From an uncultured Ilyobacter sp. (lineage in GTDB: Bacteria; Fusobacteriota; Fusobacteriia; Fusobacteriales; Fusobacteriaceae): 64,000 nt of DNA. Of the stretch, positions 44,818-54,941 are shown piece by piece. The number at the start of each line of letters is the position of its first letter. Within the stretch, counting starts at the first letter, position 1. The notes under the pieces were generated by a model. The model made no database searches, was not told the DNA's origin, and saw only the letters and a program-made list of their open reading frames with translations. Location of the stretch: the NCBI RefSeq assembly GCF_963668085.1, contig NZ_OY764059.1:434001-498000 (forward strand). The letters are read 5' to 3'. The position numbers and the translations under genes are program-made.

Positions 44818-45340
44818 GCCTGATTTGGTGGTTTTTGTAGCAAAAGGATCATATATTATTGGAGAAGAGATCAGCAAACATTTTAATACACCTTTAGTAG
44901 AGGTATATGCTACCAGAGAAGGAAATAAAATTAAAAACATTTTAAGTCCTTTTATAAAATTAGTTCCAAGAGATCTAAAAAATTATCTAAGAAAAAAAGA
45001 AGTGAAATCAGGAATTCACGATAAAAATACAAAGAGACGAGTTTACTTTAAAAAAGAATACAAGGAATTAATGTTATCCAAAAATATATTAATAGTAGAT
45101 GATTCAGTTGACACAGGACATACAGCAAAACAAGTTTACGAACACATAAAGGAAAAATATGAAAACAAAAAAATAAAATTTGCAAGTCTAAATTATTTTA
45201 AAAAAAGTGAGGAACTATTTAAAGTAGATTATTGCCTTCATGAAAATTATATTATGATAGGCCCATGGTCGAAAGATTCGAAGTACTATAAAGAATTTTT
45301 AACTAGATATAACCTAGCTAAGAAAAAAGGGGTGATTTAA
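44738..45340 (+). CDS. Phosphoribosyltransferase-domain protein
   Basis: 200 residues. An early segment LVVFVAKGSYIIGEEISKHF resembles the start of type I PRTase folds, and ILIVDDSVDTGHTAKQVYEH is a clear PRPP-binding motif with its acidic pair. ATG at 44738 is chosen over GTG 44729 because AGAGGTG lies right before it. It overlaps the PHP gene by 80 bases and the following GT2 by one base. PRTase domains are rare in polysaccharide operons; a role in making or recycling a nucleotide-linked or phospho-sugar donor is only a guess. Confidence 0.8.
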   Translation: MKFIELSMENLREKSLELAKNIEKTYKPDLVVFVAKGSYIIGEEISKHFNTPLVEVYATREGNKIKNILSPFIKLVPRDLKNYLRKKEVKSGIHDKNTKRRVYFKKEYKELMLSKNILIVDDSVDTGHTAKQVYEHIKEKYENKKIKFASLNYFKKSEELFKVDYCLHENYIMIGPWSKDSKYYKEFLTRYNLAKKKGVI

Positions 45341-46290
45341 TGTCGCCCAAAATTAGTGTTATAGTTGCCGCATATAATGTTGAAAAATATATTTGTAGGT
45401 GTTTGGAAAGTTTAGAAAGACAATCTTTAAAAGAAATAGAGATTTTAATAATAAATGATGGTTCTATAGATAGTACTGAAAAAATTTCGAATGAATTTCA
45501 AAAGAAAGACAAAAGATTCAAGGTAATAACACAGCAGAACGGTGGTTTAAGTGCAGCTAGAAATACGGGAATAGAATATGCAAGAGCCAAGTATATTGCT
45601 TTTTTGGATGGGGATGATTTTGTAGAAAAATCAATGTATCAAACACTCTACAACAAAATGACACAAGACAAGTCAGATCTTGTTATCTGTGGATTTTATA
45701 AAGTTTGGGAGAATGAAGAATTTGTTCAGCAGAAAAAGAAAATACATAAGTTTAATAAAAATCTTTTGAAAGGTGATATATTGCAAAAATTTCTATCCAA
45801 ACATGATGAGCCTTTTGTGGTTGCATGGAATAAATTATATAAAAAAGATTTAATTATAGATAACAATATTTGGTTTGAAAACAGAGCATTTTTTGAAGAT
45901 ATAGGATTTATGGCAAGGTACCTATATTATGTCTCAAAAATAAGTATCGTAGATGATAGTTTAATAAATTATATTCAAAGAGATGGCTCAATCACAAGAA
46001 AATATAATCCAATTATCGAAGAATCATTGCGGAACACCTTGAAGCTAATAAAAGAATTCTGTAAAAAAAATAAAATTAATAATAAATATGAAAGGCATAT
46101 TTCAAATCTAGAAACAAGGTTATTTATATATTATAAAAATTATTCTATGAGAAATAGAGTTAAAGAAAATTTCAACTTAGAACTATCTTTGTCAGGGATA
46201 CCTTTAAAACATAAGTTGGCTGTAATAGCATTGAAGTTAGATATTTATGAAAAAGCTTACAAGTTTGTTCAGGTGAGGAAATGTCAATAG
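45340..46290 (+). CDS. Glycosyltransferase family 2
   Basis: 316 residues. The GT-A fold is clear: ISVIVAAYNVEKYICRCLES, EILIINDGSIDSTEK, GGLSAARNTGIEYARAKYIAF, and the DxD-type metal site FLDGDDF, followed by FVVAWNKLYKK and FFEDIGF. It adds a sugar from a nucleotide donor at the cytoplasmic face during repeat-unit assembly. It starts on the last base of the previous gene and overlaps the polymerase gene by 10 bases. It is the only glycosyltransferase between the initiating enzyme and the polymerase, so the repeat unit is either very short or uses enzymes encoded elsewhere. Confidence 0.93.
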   Translation: MSPKISVIVAAYNVEKYICRCLESLERQSLKEIEILIINDGSIDSTEKISNEFQKKDKRFKVITQQNGGLSAARNTGIEYARAKYIAFLDGDDFVEKSMYQTLYNKMTQDKSDLVICGFYKVWENEEFVQQKKKIHKFNKNLLKGDILQKFLSKHDEPFVVAWNKLYKKDLIIDNNIWFENRAFFEDIGFMARYLYYVSKISIVDDSLINYIQRDGSITRKYNPIIEESLRNTLKLIKEFCKKNKINNKYERHISNLETRLFIYYKNYSMRNRVKENFNLELSLSGIPLKHKLAVIALKLDIYEKAYKFVQVRKCQ

Positions 46291-47303
46291 TTGTCTATAT
46301 TATTGCACTGGGACTATCGGCCATATCACTGATTGAAATTAATAGGTTAAAAAATGGATTTTATATATTGTTATTTACATACTTAATTTTAATAGCAGGA
46401 TTTAGATATAATGTCGGAACAGATTTTTGGAGATATGAATCAGCATATCTAAAAGAGTATATATGGTTTCCTGAATTAGGTTTAAAATACTTAATAAGTG
46501 GCTTAAGGTATTTATCGGTTCCGACTCAAGGGTTTTTTCTGATGACAGCCTTCATAATTCAATATTTAATATTTAGATTTCTAAAAAAAAATAGTAGATA
46601 TTTTTATTGGAGTGTATTTCTTTATATTACTTTTTATTATTATAATCATTCATTAAATTTAATTAGACAATTTATTGCTATGGCGATATTTTTATATGCG
46701 ATAGAGTGTATTTTGGAAAAAAAATTCTTTAAATATAATATTTTTATGTTTTTAGTAAGTTTGTTTCACCAAAGTGCATTGGTCTTTTATCCAATTTATT
46801 TTTTATCGAAACTAAAAATAAAAAGAAGAATTAAGATGTATATTCTAACACTATCATTTCTATTAATGTTTGTAAAATTTGATAAAATTGTTATTGAAAT
46901 TTTAAAAAAAATTGGTGGTCGATTTGCTTACTATGCGACCTGGGGTGTGGAAAAATATTTAAAATATGATTTATCATGGGAAATAGTATCAGTATTATTT
47001 TTGAAATTTTTAATGATATTTTGGTTGACTAAAAACCTTCGAGACTCAATATTGAATAAAAACGAGAAAACACTTTATAATATTTACTTTTTAACATCTT
47101 GTATTAGTTTTGTTTTGTATCCTATGCTAATTTTCAGAAGATTATTGTTCTATACAAATATTTTGGAGATTATAATATTACCGTTATTCTACAATGGTAG
47201 TGTAAAAAAAAGAGTGGTTTTAATAAGTTACGCTTTATTTTATTATTTTGCACATTTACTATCGGGTTTTTCCAATCCTTTGCCATATATTTTAAATGTC
47301 TAA
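46281..47303 (+). CDS. EpsG family polysaccharide polymerase (Wzy-type)
   Basis: 340 residues, about ten membrane helices. EpsG signature elements are LIAGFRYNVGTDFWRYESAY near residues 35-54 and the central YYNHSLNLIRQFIAMAIFLYAIE, with FHQSALVFYPIYFL further on. Such proteins polymerise lipid-linked repeat units outside the inner membrane. Very A+T-rich. An 87-base spacer separates it from the first sulfotransferase-like gene. Confidence 0.88.
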   Translation: MSIVVYIIALGLSAISLIEINRLKNGFYILLFTYLILIAGFRYNVGTDFWRYESAYLKEYIWFPELGLKYLISGLRYLSVPTQGFFLMTAFIIQYLIFRFLKKNSRYFYWSVFLYITFYYYNHSLNLIRQFIAMAIFLYAIECILEKKFFKYNIFMFLVSLFHQSALVFYPIYFLSKLKIKRRIKMYILTLSFLLMFVKFDKIVIEILKKIGGRFAYYATWGVEKYLKYDLSWEIVSVLFLKFLMIFWLTKNLRDSILNKNEKTLYNIYFLTSCISFVLYPMLIFRRLLFYTNILEIIILPLFYNGSVKKRVVLISYALFYYFAHLLSGFSNPLPYILNV

Positions 47304-47390
47304 CTACAAATTAAGAAATAAATATTTCTTAATCAAATAAAAATATTTACCAAAATTTACCAAATTAATTAAAATAGAAAGGAATTTTAA

Positions 47391-48206
47391 ATGAAAAAAA
47401 TTATGAAAAAATTAAAAAAATTGAAATCAACCTTGTTAAGTAAGGAAATTATTTTAATTTATCAAATGGGAAAAGTTGGATCTACTACGATAGAAAAAAG
47501 TTTAGAAAAATTAGGGAAAAATAACGTGTATCATATACATCATTTTTTTAAAGAACCATCCTTAGAAAATATAAAAATAAATTCTAATTTGAAATTATTT
47601 ATTAAGTCTAATAGAGAAAATATTTTCTTTAAATTAAAAAGATTAACTCTATATATTTTTTGTAGAATAAAAAAAGTAAAAATTATAACTTTGACAAGAG
47701 AACCAATTGAAAGAAATATTTCAATGTTTTTCCAAGATTTTCCTCAAGTTCTTTATGAAAATTATTTTATAAATCCAAGAAGAAATGAAATGACACAAAA
47801 TCAAATTTTTAAATTATTCGAAGAAAATTTTAATCACGAACTGCCATTAAGGTGGTTCGATGAAGAAATAAAAAGATATTTTTCTGTAGACATATATAAT
47901 TATCCTTTTGATAAGGAAAGTGGATATTCTATAATTAAAGAAAGTAATATTGATATGTTTGTATGTAAACTAGAAAAATTAAATTTCTTGGAAAATGAGT
48001 TAAAAGAATTTTTAGAGTTAGATGAATTTAAATTGGAAGATTCTAATTCAAGTAGAGTTAAATGGTATTATTATTTATATAAAGAATTTAAAAAAAATTA
48101 TATCCCAAATAAACATTATTTAAATAGTATGTATAACTCGAGATTTATCAATCATTTTTACACAGTGGAAGAAATAGAAATTTTTAAAAAGAAATGGGGA
48201 AATTAA
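47391..48206 (+). CDS. NKWYS-type putative capsular polysaccharide sulfotransferase (copy 1)
   Basis: 271 residues. After a Lys-rich N-terminus, [18 protein letters not shown] (about residues 21-38) has the form of a 5'-phosphosulfate-binding loop, and [16 protein letters not shown] (about 99-114) that of the 3'-phosphate-binding strand and helix of PAPS-dependent sulfotransferases. The C-terminal VKWYYYLYKEF and FKKKW match the 'putative capsular polysaccharide synthesis' family. Immediately followed by a paralogue and then by genes for PAPS synthesis, which supports O-sulfation of the polymer. Catalytic base and acceptor are not determined. Confidence 0.75.
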   Translation: MKKIMKKLKKLKSTLLSKEIILIYQMGKVGSTTIEKSLEKLGKNNVYHIHHFFKEPSLENIKINSNLKLFIKSNRENIFFKLKRLTLYIFCRIKKVKIITLTREPIERNISMFFQDFPQVLYENYFINPRRNEMTQNQIFKLFEENFNHELPLRWFDEEIKRYFSVDIYNYPFDKESGYSIIKESNIDMFVCKLEKLNFLENELKEFLELDEFKLEDSNSSRVKWYYYLYKEFKKNYIPNKHYLNSMYNSRFINHFYTVEEIEIFKKKWGN

Positions 48207-48977
48207 ATGAACAGAGTATTGAGTTCTTTGAAAGAATTAACAAAGGATATTCTATATTTGTTATTTAATAAGAAAGTGATATTAATATATCAAATGGGGA
48301 AAGTTGGATCTTCTAGTATATCCAATTCTTTAAAAAAACGAGGAATTTATTCGATACACACTCATAGGTTAAATACTAAGTATCCATTTACAACTAAATT
48401 TCAAAAGATATATCAGACTATAAGAGCCTGGTTTATAAAAAGGATGTTAAAAAATAAAGAAATAAAAATAATTACGCTAACCAGAGAACCTATATCAAGA
48501 AATGTAAGTGGATTTTTTCAAAATTTAGAGGATTTCATATCCAAAAAAAAATCAGAAAAAAAAGAACTTATAGATATGTTTTTTAAAAAAGAAGACAATT
48601 ATTATACAATAAGTTGGTTCGATAGAGAATTAAGCTCTATTTTTGGAATAGATATTTATAAAGGTAAATTTTGCAAAGATAGAGGCTATCAAATAATTGA
48701 AAAGGGTAATATCAAAACCTTTGTAACAAGAATAGAAAATTTAAATAGAATTTCAAAACAATTAGGAGAGTTTTTAGAAATAGAAAATTTTATTCTTGAG
48801 AATGTGAACGAAGGAAGTGACAAGTGGTACTCTAGTATGTATAACGAACTGAAAACTGAAATTGAATTTCCAGCAGATTATATTGAGAAAAGGTACATCT
48901 CGAAGTATATGAAACATTTTTATACAGATGAAGAAATAAATAAATTTAAAAATAAATGGCTTAGAAAGGAGCAATAA
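48207..48977 (+). CDS. NKWYS-type putative capsular polysaccharide sulfotransferase (copy 2)
   Basis: 256 residues, clearly paralogous to the gene before it. [17 protein letters not shown] (about 26-42), [36 protein letters not shown] and [14 protein letters not shown] are shared features; the last contains the KWYS element that names the family. It starts directly after the first copy's stop and overlaps cysD by one base, so transcription with the PAPS genes is very likely. Two divergent copies suggest two acceptor positions or sugars. Confidence 0.75.
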   Translation: MNRVLSSLKELTKDILYLLFNKKVILIYQMGKVGSSSISNSLKKRGIYSIHTHRLNTKYPFTTKFQKIYQTIRAWFIKRMLKNKEIKIITLTREPISRNVSGFFQNLEDFISKKKSEKKELIDMFFKKEDNYYTISWFDRELSSIFGIDIYKGKFCKDRGYQIIEKGNIKTFVTRIENLNRISKQLGEFLEIENFILENVNEGSDKWYSSMYNELKTEIEFPADYIEKRYISKYMKHFYTDEEINKFKNKWLRKEQ

Positions 48978-49858
48978 TGGATCACTTAACAAAACTGGAA
49001 AATAAATCAATACATATTTTGAGAGAAGCATATGCAAATTTTAAAGATCTTGGCATGCTATGGTCTATAGGGAAGGATAGTACCGTTCTTGTACATCTTG
49101 CCAGAAAGGCATTTTTTGGTCATGTGCCTTTTCCTTTGGTACATGTGGATACCCACTACAAGATACCTGAGATGATAGAGTACCGTGATAATTATGCTAG
49201 AGAGTGGAAGCTTGATATGATTTATGGTGAAAATACTGAGGCTCTGGAAGCCAAAAATACATTTCCAGATGGTAATACAAATAGGATTGAGTGCTGCAGA
49301 TTACTTAAGGCAGAAGCTCTAAAGGCTACCTTGAACGGGACAGGACCTAGATATAGAATGAATCACGAACTTGGAAAATATGAAAAAGATAAAAGTCCAA
49401 CAGCCTTTACAGGTGTAATAGTTGGAGTGCGTGCTGATGAAGAGGGGTCTAGATCAAAAGAGAGATATTTCTCTCCCCGTGACAAACAGAACGACTGGAA
49501 TGTAGGAGATCAGCCACCTGAATTCTGGAATCAGTATAAGACTGATTTTGCGCCTGGTACACATGTGAGAATACATCCACTTCTAGACTGGACAGAGTTA
49601 GATATATGGGAATATATCCAAAGAGAAAATATACCTATGGTTTCTCTATATTTTGATAAGGGCGAAGGAAAAAGATACAGATCCCTTGGGTGCTGGCCAT
49701 GCACTACTCCTGTAGATTCTACAGCCAGCACAGTAGATGAGATAGTAAAAGAATTAAAAACCGGTAAATTCTCAAATATAGCAGAAAGAAGCGGACGTGC
49801 CCAGGATAAAGAAGACGGTGGCGGACTGGAAGAACTGAGAAAAGATGGATATATGTAA
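48977..49858 (+). CDS. cysD: Sulfate adenylyltransferase subunit 2
   Basis: 293 residues. PP-loop ATP pyrophosphatase with [20 protein letters not shown] near residue 25, [39 protein letters not shown] and the C-terminal [20 protein letters not shown]. With CysN it makes adenosine 5'-phosphosulfate from sulfate and ATP. Base composition returns to that of the chromosomal background here, in contrast to the A+T-rich cassette just upstream. One-base overlap with the sulfotransferase-like gene. Confidence 0.97.
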   Translation: MDHLTKLENKSIHILREAYANFKDLGMLWSIGKDSTVLVHLARKAFFGHVPFPLVHVDTHYKIPEMIEYRDNYAREWKLDMIYGENTEALEAKNTFPDGNTNRIECCRLLKAEALKATLNGTGPRYRMNHELGKYEKDKSPTAFTGVIVGVRADEEGSRSKERYFSPRDKQNDWNVGDQPPEFWNQYKTDFAPGTHVRIHPLLDWTELDIWEYIQRENIPMVSLYFDKGEGKRYRSLGCWPCTTPVDSTASTVDEIVKELKTGKFSNIAERSGRAQDKEDGGGLEELRKDGYM

Positions 49859-49888
49859 GATAATATAAATTAAAGAGGTGTTAGGATT

Positions 49889-51670
49889 GTGCCTGGAGAT
49901 ATAGTTACTTTAATAGTGGTTACAATAATGTTTTTAGCTTTGGTTTCTGAAATCTTTGAACCTGTGCTTATATTTTTTATTACCCTTGTAGTCCTAATGT
50001 CATTTGGAGTTATAGATATACAAGGGGCAGTAGCAGGGTTTTCCAATCCAGGTGTAATGACAATAGCAGCTCTTTTTGTTGTGGCAGGAACAGTGCAAAA
50101 GTCTCCTTATATGTTTAATTTTTCGAATAAAATTTTCGGAGACAGCTACGAGGGAAATAAAAGCATATTGAAATTTATGATTCCTGTGACATTGTTTTCT
50201 GCTTTTATGAACAACACTCCCATAGTTTCACTCTTTATACCCCTGGTAAGAGACTGGTGTCGCAAGATAAATATCTCTCCATCTAAGTTTCTCATTCCCC
50301 TTTCTTATACCTCTATTTTTGGAGGGATGCTAACCCTCATAGGAACATCTACAAATCTAGTCGTAAGCGGTATGATGGAAAACCACGGTTATGAACCTCT
50401 TGGGATGTTTCAGATAAGCAAAGTGAGTATATTTCTGGTGATAGCAGGGACAGTCTATCTCATTATATTTGGTTATAAAATACTTCCTGACAACAAGGAT
50501 ACAATCAATAGAGTAAAAAATAACAGCAGAGAATATCTGGTCCAATTTTATGTAGAAGAGGACAGTCCCATAGCTGGAAAAACAGTGGAACAGGCCTCTC
50601 TTAGAAATCTAGATGGTCTCTATCTAGTAGAGATAAAAAGACGTGAGAAAAAAACCATAGTACCTGTAGAAAGAGATGAGCTAATAAGAGGGGGAGATAT
50701 CCTTGTATTTACAGGGAGAATAGATACCCTTGCACAGCTGCAAGCCATAGAAGGACTAAAGATACATGACACTTCAAAATTTGATATGGAGGATCTAAAG
50801 AATGGTACTGCAGAAATAATAGAAGCGGTAATATCAGAATCCTTTCCATTTCTTCATGGGACTATAAAAGAAACCCGTTTTAGCAATTATTATGACGGTG
50901 CAGTTATAGCAGTAATAAGAAACGGAGAACGTCTTAAGATAAAGATAGGCGATATAAAACTACAATCAGGAGACACTATACTGCTTTTAGCAAAAAAAGG
51001 GTTTCAGGATAGATGGGGGGACGCAAGGGATTTTTATCTCATGACAAGTCATGTGACAGAAAGTTATCTGATAAAAGAAAGGGCATGGATACCCTTGGTT
51101 TCCTTTGGAGTTACTATAGTTTTGGCAGCTTTTAATATTGTTCCTATCCTCCATGCCTCTTTTATTGGTATAAGCCTTTTATTTATAACCAAAACCGTCG
51201 AGCCTAGAGAATGTCTAAAAATAATAGACTGGCCCACAATAATAGTAATAGCTTTTTCCTTTGGAATAGGTGGAGCGATGATCGGAAGTGGTGCGGCCAG
51301 TTTAATAGCCGTAAAATTAATTGATATCACAAAAGGAATGAATGGATACGGCGCCTTGGCCATAGTGTATATAATGACAAATATATTAACAGAGCTAATA
51401 ACAAACAATGCAGCAGCAATACTAGCCTTTCCAATAGCTCTAGAAGTATCAAGGTCATTGGGAATAAGCCATCTTCCCTTTTCCATAGTAGTTGCCATAG
51501 CAGCGACGTCTTCATTTTCATCGCCCTATGGATACCAGACAAACCTAATGGTATATGGTCCAGGAGGGTATAAATATAAAGATTTCATAAAAATTGGGTT
51601 GCCATTAAATATTTTATTTATGATTATTTCGGTAATACTTATCCCAATTTTTTATCCATTTAATAACTGA
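49889..51670 (+). CDS. SLC13/DASS-type permease with TrkA-C domains, putative sulfate transporter
   Basis: 593 residues. Membrane half 1 (about 1-200) includes [20 protein letters not shown] and [18 protein letters not shown] with [17 protein letters not shown]. Two TrkA-C (RCK_C) domains follow (about 210-290 and 310-385; [16 protein letters not shown]). Membrane half 2 has [17 protein letters not shown] and [20 protein letters not shown]. This is the layout of bacterial sulfate permeases of the SAC1/SLT type. Lying between cysD and cysN, sulfate is the likely substrate. GTG at 49889 has an AGAGG about 10 bases before it. Confidence 0.85.
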   Translation: MPGDIVTLIVVTIMFLALVSEIFEPVLIFFITLVVLMSFGVIDIQGAVAGFSNPGVMTIAALFVVAGTVQKSPYMFNFSNKIFGDSYEGNKSILKFMIPVTLFSAFMNNTPIVSLFIPLVRDWCRKINISPSKFLIPLSYTSIFGGMLTLIGTSTNLVVSGMMENHGYEPLGMFQISKVSIFLVIAGTVYLIIFGYKILPDNKDTINRVKNNSREYLVQFYVEEDSPIAGKTVEQASLRNLDGLYLVEIKRREKKTIVPVERDELIRGGDILVFTGRIDTLAQLQAIEGLKIHDTSKFDMEDLKNGTAEIIEAVISESFPFLHGTIKETRFSNYYDGAVIAVIRNGERLKIKIGDIKLQSGDTILLLAKKGFQDRWGDARDFYLMTSHVTESYLIKERAWIPLVSFGVTIVLAAFNIVPILHASFIGISLLFITKTVEPRECLKIIDWPTIIVIAFSFGIGGAMIGSGAASLIAVKLIDITKGMNGYGALAIVYIMTNILTELITNNAAAILAFPIALEVSRSLGISHLPFSIVVAIAATSSFSSPYGYQTNLMVYGPGGYKYKDFIKIGLPLNILFMIISVILIPIFYPFNN

Positions 51671-51698
51671 TAGATACACACAACAGGAGGAATTTATA

Positions 51699-53513
51699 AT
51701 GTCAGTCATAGCAAAAGACGAAAATATGAATATAGTTATAGTAGGTCATGTGGATCATGGTAAATCTACCATAATAGGAAGACTTTTAGCTGATACCAAG
51801 TCTCTTCCAGAAGGGAAGTTGGAGCAGGTAAAAGAAACTTGTAAGAGAAACTCAAAACCTTTTGAGTATGCCTTTCTTTTAGATGCCCTAAAAGATGAAC
51901 AGGCTCAGGGAATAACAATAGATGCAGCAAGGGTTTTCTTTCATACAGAAAAAAGAAAATATATAATAATAGACGCCCCAGGACACATAGAATTTTTAAA
52001 AAATATGGTCACAGGTGCAGCGAGAGCAGAGGCAGCCATATTGGTGATAGATGCCAATGAAGGGGTAATGGAAAACTCCAAAAGACATGGTTATCTTCTA
52101 TCCATGCTAGGAATCAAACAGGTAGTCGTAGTAGTTAACAAGATGGACCTTATAGACTATAATCAGGATAGATATGAAGATATAGTGAAAGAATATACAG
52201 CATTTCTAAAGGATATAGATGTAGAAGCAGAGACCTTTATACCTGTAAGTGGATTTATGGGAGACAACATTGCATCTGTTTCTGAAAAGATGCCTTGGTA
52301 TGAAGGCAAGTCAGTTTTAAACCAGCTTGATTCCCTTGAAAATAAGAAACAAATTGGAAAGCAGGTCTTTAGAATGCCTGTTCAGGGAGTATATAAGTTT
52401 ACAGCTGGAGGAGACGACAGAAGAATTGTAGCCGGTAGTATTGACACGGGGAAAATAGCTGTAGGAAATGAGGTAATCTTTTATCCCAGTGGTAAAAAAT
52501 CGAAGGTTAAATCAATAGAGAAATTTAATGCACCTACTCAGACGGAGGAAATGGCAGGAAGTGCCACAGGATTTACTTTAGAAGAGCAGATATATGTAAC
52601 AAGGGGAGAGCTTGCCTGTATATTAGGCGAAGATAAGCCAGAAACGACCACTAGAATTAAAACAAAATTATTTTGGCTAGGTAGAGAAGATCTAGATACA
52701 TCTAGAGATTACTTCATAAAAGTAGGTACAAAAAAAGTAAAGGCAGAACTAGAAGAAGTAACAACAGTATTAGATGCCTCAACTTTAAAAAATACTGTGA
52801 GACAGAATATTAAAAGACATGAAGTGGCAGAAGTTGTATTCAAACTAGAAAAAGAGATAGCCTTTGATAAGGCATCTAAAATAGCCGAAACTTCAAGATT
52901 TGTATTGATAGATGACTATGAGATCTCAGGTGGTGGAATCATAGTGGAAGGTCTAGATGATGGAAATAAAAATCTAAGGGAACAAGTATCTAAAAGAGAT
53001 GTGAAATGGATAGAAAGTGCAGTTACAAAAGAAGAGAGATCTGTAAGATACGCTCAAAGACCGACTCTGATACTAATATCAGGTAATAAGGGAGATAATA
53101 AAAAAGAAATAGCCAGATATCTAGAAAGAGGACTATTCTTAGACGGAAGAAGCGTATATTACATGGGAATAGGAAACGTATTATATGGAATAGATGCCGA
53201 TATAAAAGAAGAAAACTCCATGGATAACAGAAAAGAGCACATCAGAAGATTTGCAGAAACTTCAAATATATTATTAGACGCCGGAAAGATAGTATTTGCA
53301 ACGGCAAATAATATAACCCAGGATGACCTTAAGATAATTCATACAGTAATAAAGAGTGACGATATAAAACTCGTTTGCGTTGGTGATGTTGCTGACCCTG
53401 AAATATCCGCAGATTTACACTTTGATTCTGATATGTCCAAAGATGAGATTTTTGCAAGTGTAAAATCTATGTGCATAAATTCTAAAATCATATTTAATCC
53501 ATATTTCGGATAA
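51699..53513 (+). CDS. cysN: Sulfate adenylyltransferase GTPase subunit with degenerate APS-kinase tail (CysN/NodQ-like)
   Basis: 604 residues. EF-Tu-like GTPase: G1 GHVDHGKST (16-24), G3 [11 protein letters not shown]4 [10 protein letters not shown], then two beta-barrel domains (to about 445). From about residue 454 a 150-residue tail resembles APS kinase, as in NodQ/CysNC, but where the kinase P-loop should be it reads [17 protein letters not shown], lacking the Gly-Lys-Ser/Thr core, so ATP binding is probably lost. It is followed by a complete cysC, which explains why the tail can decay. GGAGG precedes ATG 51699. Confidence 0.93.
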   Translation: MSVIAKDENMNIVIVGHVDHGKSTIIGRLLADTKSLPEGKLEQVKETCKRNSKPFEYAFLLDALKDEQAQGITIDAARVFFHTEKRKYIIIDAPGHIEFLKNMVTGAARAEAAILVIDANEGVMENSKRHGYLLSMLGIKQVVVVVNKMDLIDYNQDRYEDIVKEYTAFLKDIDVEAETFIPVSGFMGDNIASVSEKMPWYEGKSVLNQLDSLENKKQIGKQVFRMPVQGVYKFTAGGDDRRIVAGSIDTGKIAVGNEVIFYPSGKKSKVKSIEKFNAPTQTEEMAGSATGFTLEEQIYVTRGELACILGEDKPETTTRIKTKLFWLGREDLDTSRDYFIKVGTKKVKAELEEVTTVLDASTLKNTVRQNIKRHEVAEVVFKLEKEIAFDKASKIAETSRFVLIDDYEISGGGIIVEGLDDGNKNLREQVSKRDVKWIESAVTKEERSVRYAQRPTLILISGNKGDNKKEIARYLERGLFLDGRSVYYMGIGNVLYGIDADIKEENSMDNRKEHIRRFAETSNILLDAGKIVFATANNITQDDLKIIHTVIKSDDIKLVCVGDVADPEISADLHFDSDMSKDEIFASVKSMCINSKIIFNPYFG

Positions 53514-53535
53514 GCACAAAACCAGGAGGAACACA

Positions 53536-54114
53536 GTGGGAGAAAATATAGTATGGCATAATGGCGATATAACCAGAAAAGAAAGAGAAGCTTTATTAAA
53601 CCAAAATGGTAAAGTTTTATGGTTTACAGGGCTTTCAGGAAGTGGGAAATCCACAATTGCAGTAGAACTGGAAAAAGAATTGTATAAGGCTGGGAAATTG
53701 GTATATAGACTAGATGGTGACAATATCAGACATGGTCTTAATGGGAACCTGGGATTTACTTTAGAAGATAGGATAGAGAATATAAGGAGGATATCAGAAG
53801 TTGCAAAACTTTTTGCAGACAGTGGAATGATAACTCTGGTATCCTTCATCTCACCAACTATTGAGATAAGAAACATGGCTCGTGAGATAATAGGTGAGGA
53901 TTTTATAGAAGTTTATGTAAATGCAGGTCTTTCTACCTGTGAGTCAAGAGACCCAAAGGGACTGTATAAAAAAGCCAGAGCCGGGGAGATAAAAAACTTT
54001 ACGGGAATAGATTCTCCCTATGAAGCACCAGAAAATCCAGAAATAATGCTTTTAAACGAAGACGGGAAATTAAATCAGTGTGTTAAAAAAGTTCTGGATT
54101 ATTTAATCGACTAA
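53536..54114 (+). CDS. cysC: Adenylylsulfate kinase
   Basis: 192 residues. It phosphorylates APS to PAPS. P-loop GLSGSGKST (residues 32-40), YRLDGDNIRHGLNGNLGF, EDRIENIRRISEVAKLFADSG, the active-site SFISP segment and the lid region DPKGLYKKARAGEIKNFTGIDSPYE are all present. GTG start at 53536 follows AGGAGG. It restores the kinase activity apparently missing from the tail of the upstream CysN. Confidence 0.97.
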   Translation: MGENIVWHNGDITRKEREALLNQNGKVLWFTGLSGSGKSTIAVELEKELYKAGKLVYRLDGDNIRHGLNGNLGFTLEDRIENIRRISEVAKLFADSGMITLVSFISPTIEIRNMAREIIGEDFIEVYVNAGLSTCESRDPKGLYKKARAGEIKNFTGIDSPYEAPENPEIMLLNEDGKLNQCVKKVLDYLID

Positions 54115-54135
54115 TAGATATCCAAGGGGGATATA

Positions 54136-54924
54136 ATGCTAAATATAATAAAAAAGCTGGCTGTAGAAGCAGGCATAGAGATAATGAAAATATATGAAAG
54201 CGATGATTTCGGAATAGAGTCAAAGGGAGATGAATCTCCCCTTACAAGGGCAGATAAAAAAGCAAATGAAATTATCGTAAAAGGATTAAAAAAACATTTT
54301 TCTGATATGGCAATTCTCTCAGAAGAAGAAAAGGACAACGGTGAAAGGCTGGCATTCAATAAATGCTTTATAGTAGATCCATTAGACGGTACAAAGGAGT
54401 TCATAAAAAGAAACGGAGAATTTACTGTAAATATAGCCTTATCTGAAAATGGTAAAAGTACCCTAGGAGTAATATATGTTCCTGTGACAAAGGAGATATA
54501 CTTTGCCCAGTCAGACAAAGGGAGTTACTATGAAAAAGTTGATCTTTCAGATGGGGATATATCCTTTAAATCCAATGAAAAACTATTGGTCACTGATAAA
54601 ACAAAAGATCTAACGATAGTGGGAAGTAAATCTCATATGTCTGAAGAGTTTAAAAAAATGATAGAAGCTAACAAAAATAAAATATCAGATGTGAAATCCT
54701 TTGGAAGTTCTTTAAAAGGATGTATGGTCGCAAAAGGTGTAGCAGACTTGTATTATAGATTTGGACCGACTATGGAGTGGGATACTGCTGCTATGCAGTG
54801 TGTTGTAGAAGAAGCAGGTGCTATGATGAAGTTTATAGATCATACAGAGATAAAATACAACAGAAAAGATTCTCTAAACAAAGGCTTTTATATAATCAAT
54901 AAATTAGAAAATAAATTTATCTAG
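54136..54924 (+). CDS. cysQ: 3'(2'),5'-bisphosphate nucleotidase CysQ
   Basis: 262 residues, inositol-monophosphatase superfamily. Metal-site motifs are LSEEEKDNGERL, DPLDGTKEFIKRNGEFTVNI and MEWDTAAMQCVVEEAGA. It hydrolyses PAP, the product of sulfotransferase reactions, to AMP. PAP is also produced by PAPS reductase, but no reductase gene is nearby, so this placement fits a sulfation pathway rather than cysteine synthesis. ATG at 54136 has GGGGG-type binding sequence upstream. Confidence 0.95.
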   Translation: MLNIIKKLAVEAGIEIMKIYESDDFGIESKGDESPLTRADKKANEIIVKGLKKHFSDMAILSEEEKDNGERLAFNKCFIVDPLDGTKEFIKRNGEFTVNIALSENGKSTLGVIYVPVTKEIYFAQSDKGSYYEKVDLSDGDISFKSNEKLLVTDKTKDLTIVGSKSHMSEEFKKMIEANKNKISDVKSFGSSLKGCMVAKGVADLYYRFGPTMEWDTAAMQCVVEEAGAMMKFIDHTEIKYNRKDSLNKGFYIINKLENKFI

Positions 54925-54941
54925 AAAGAGGTCGAAAAATA

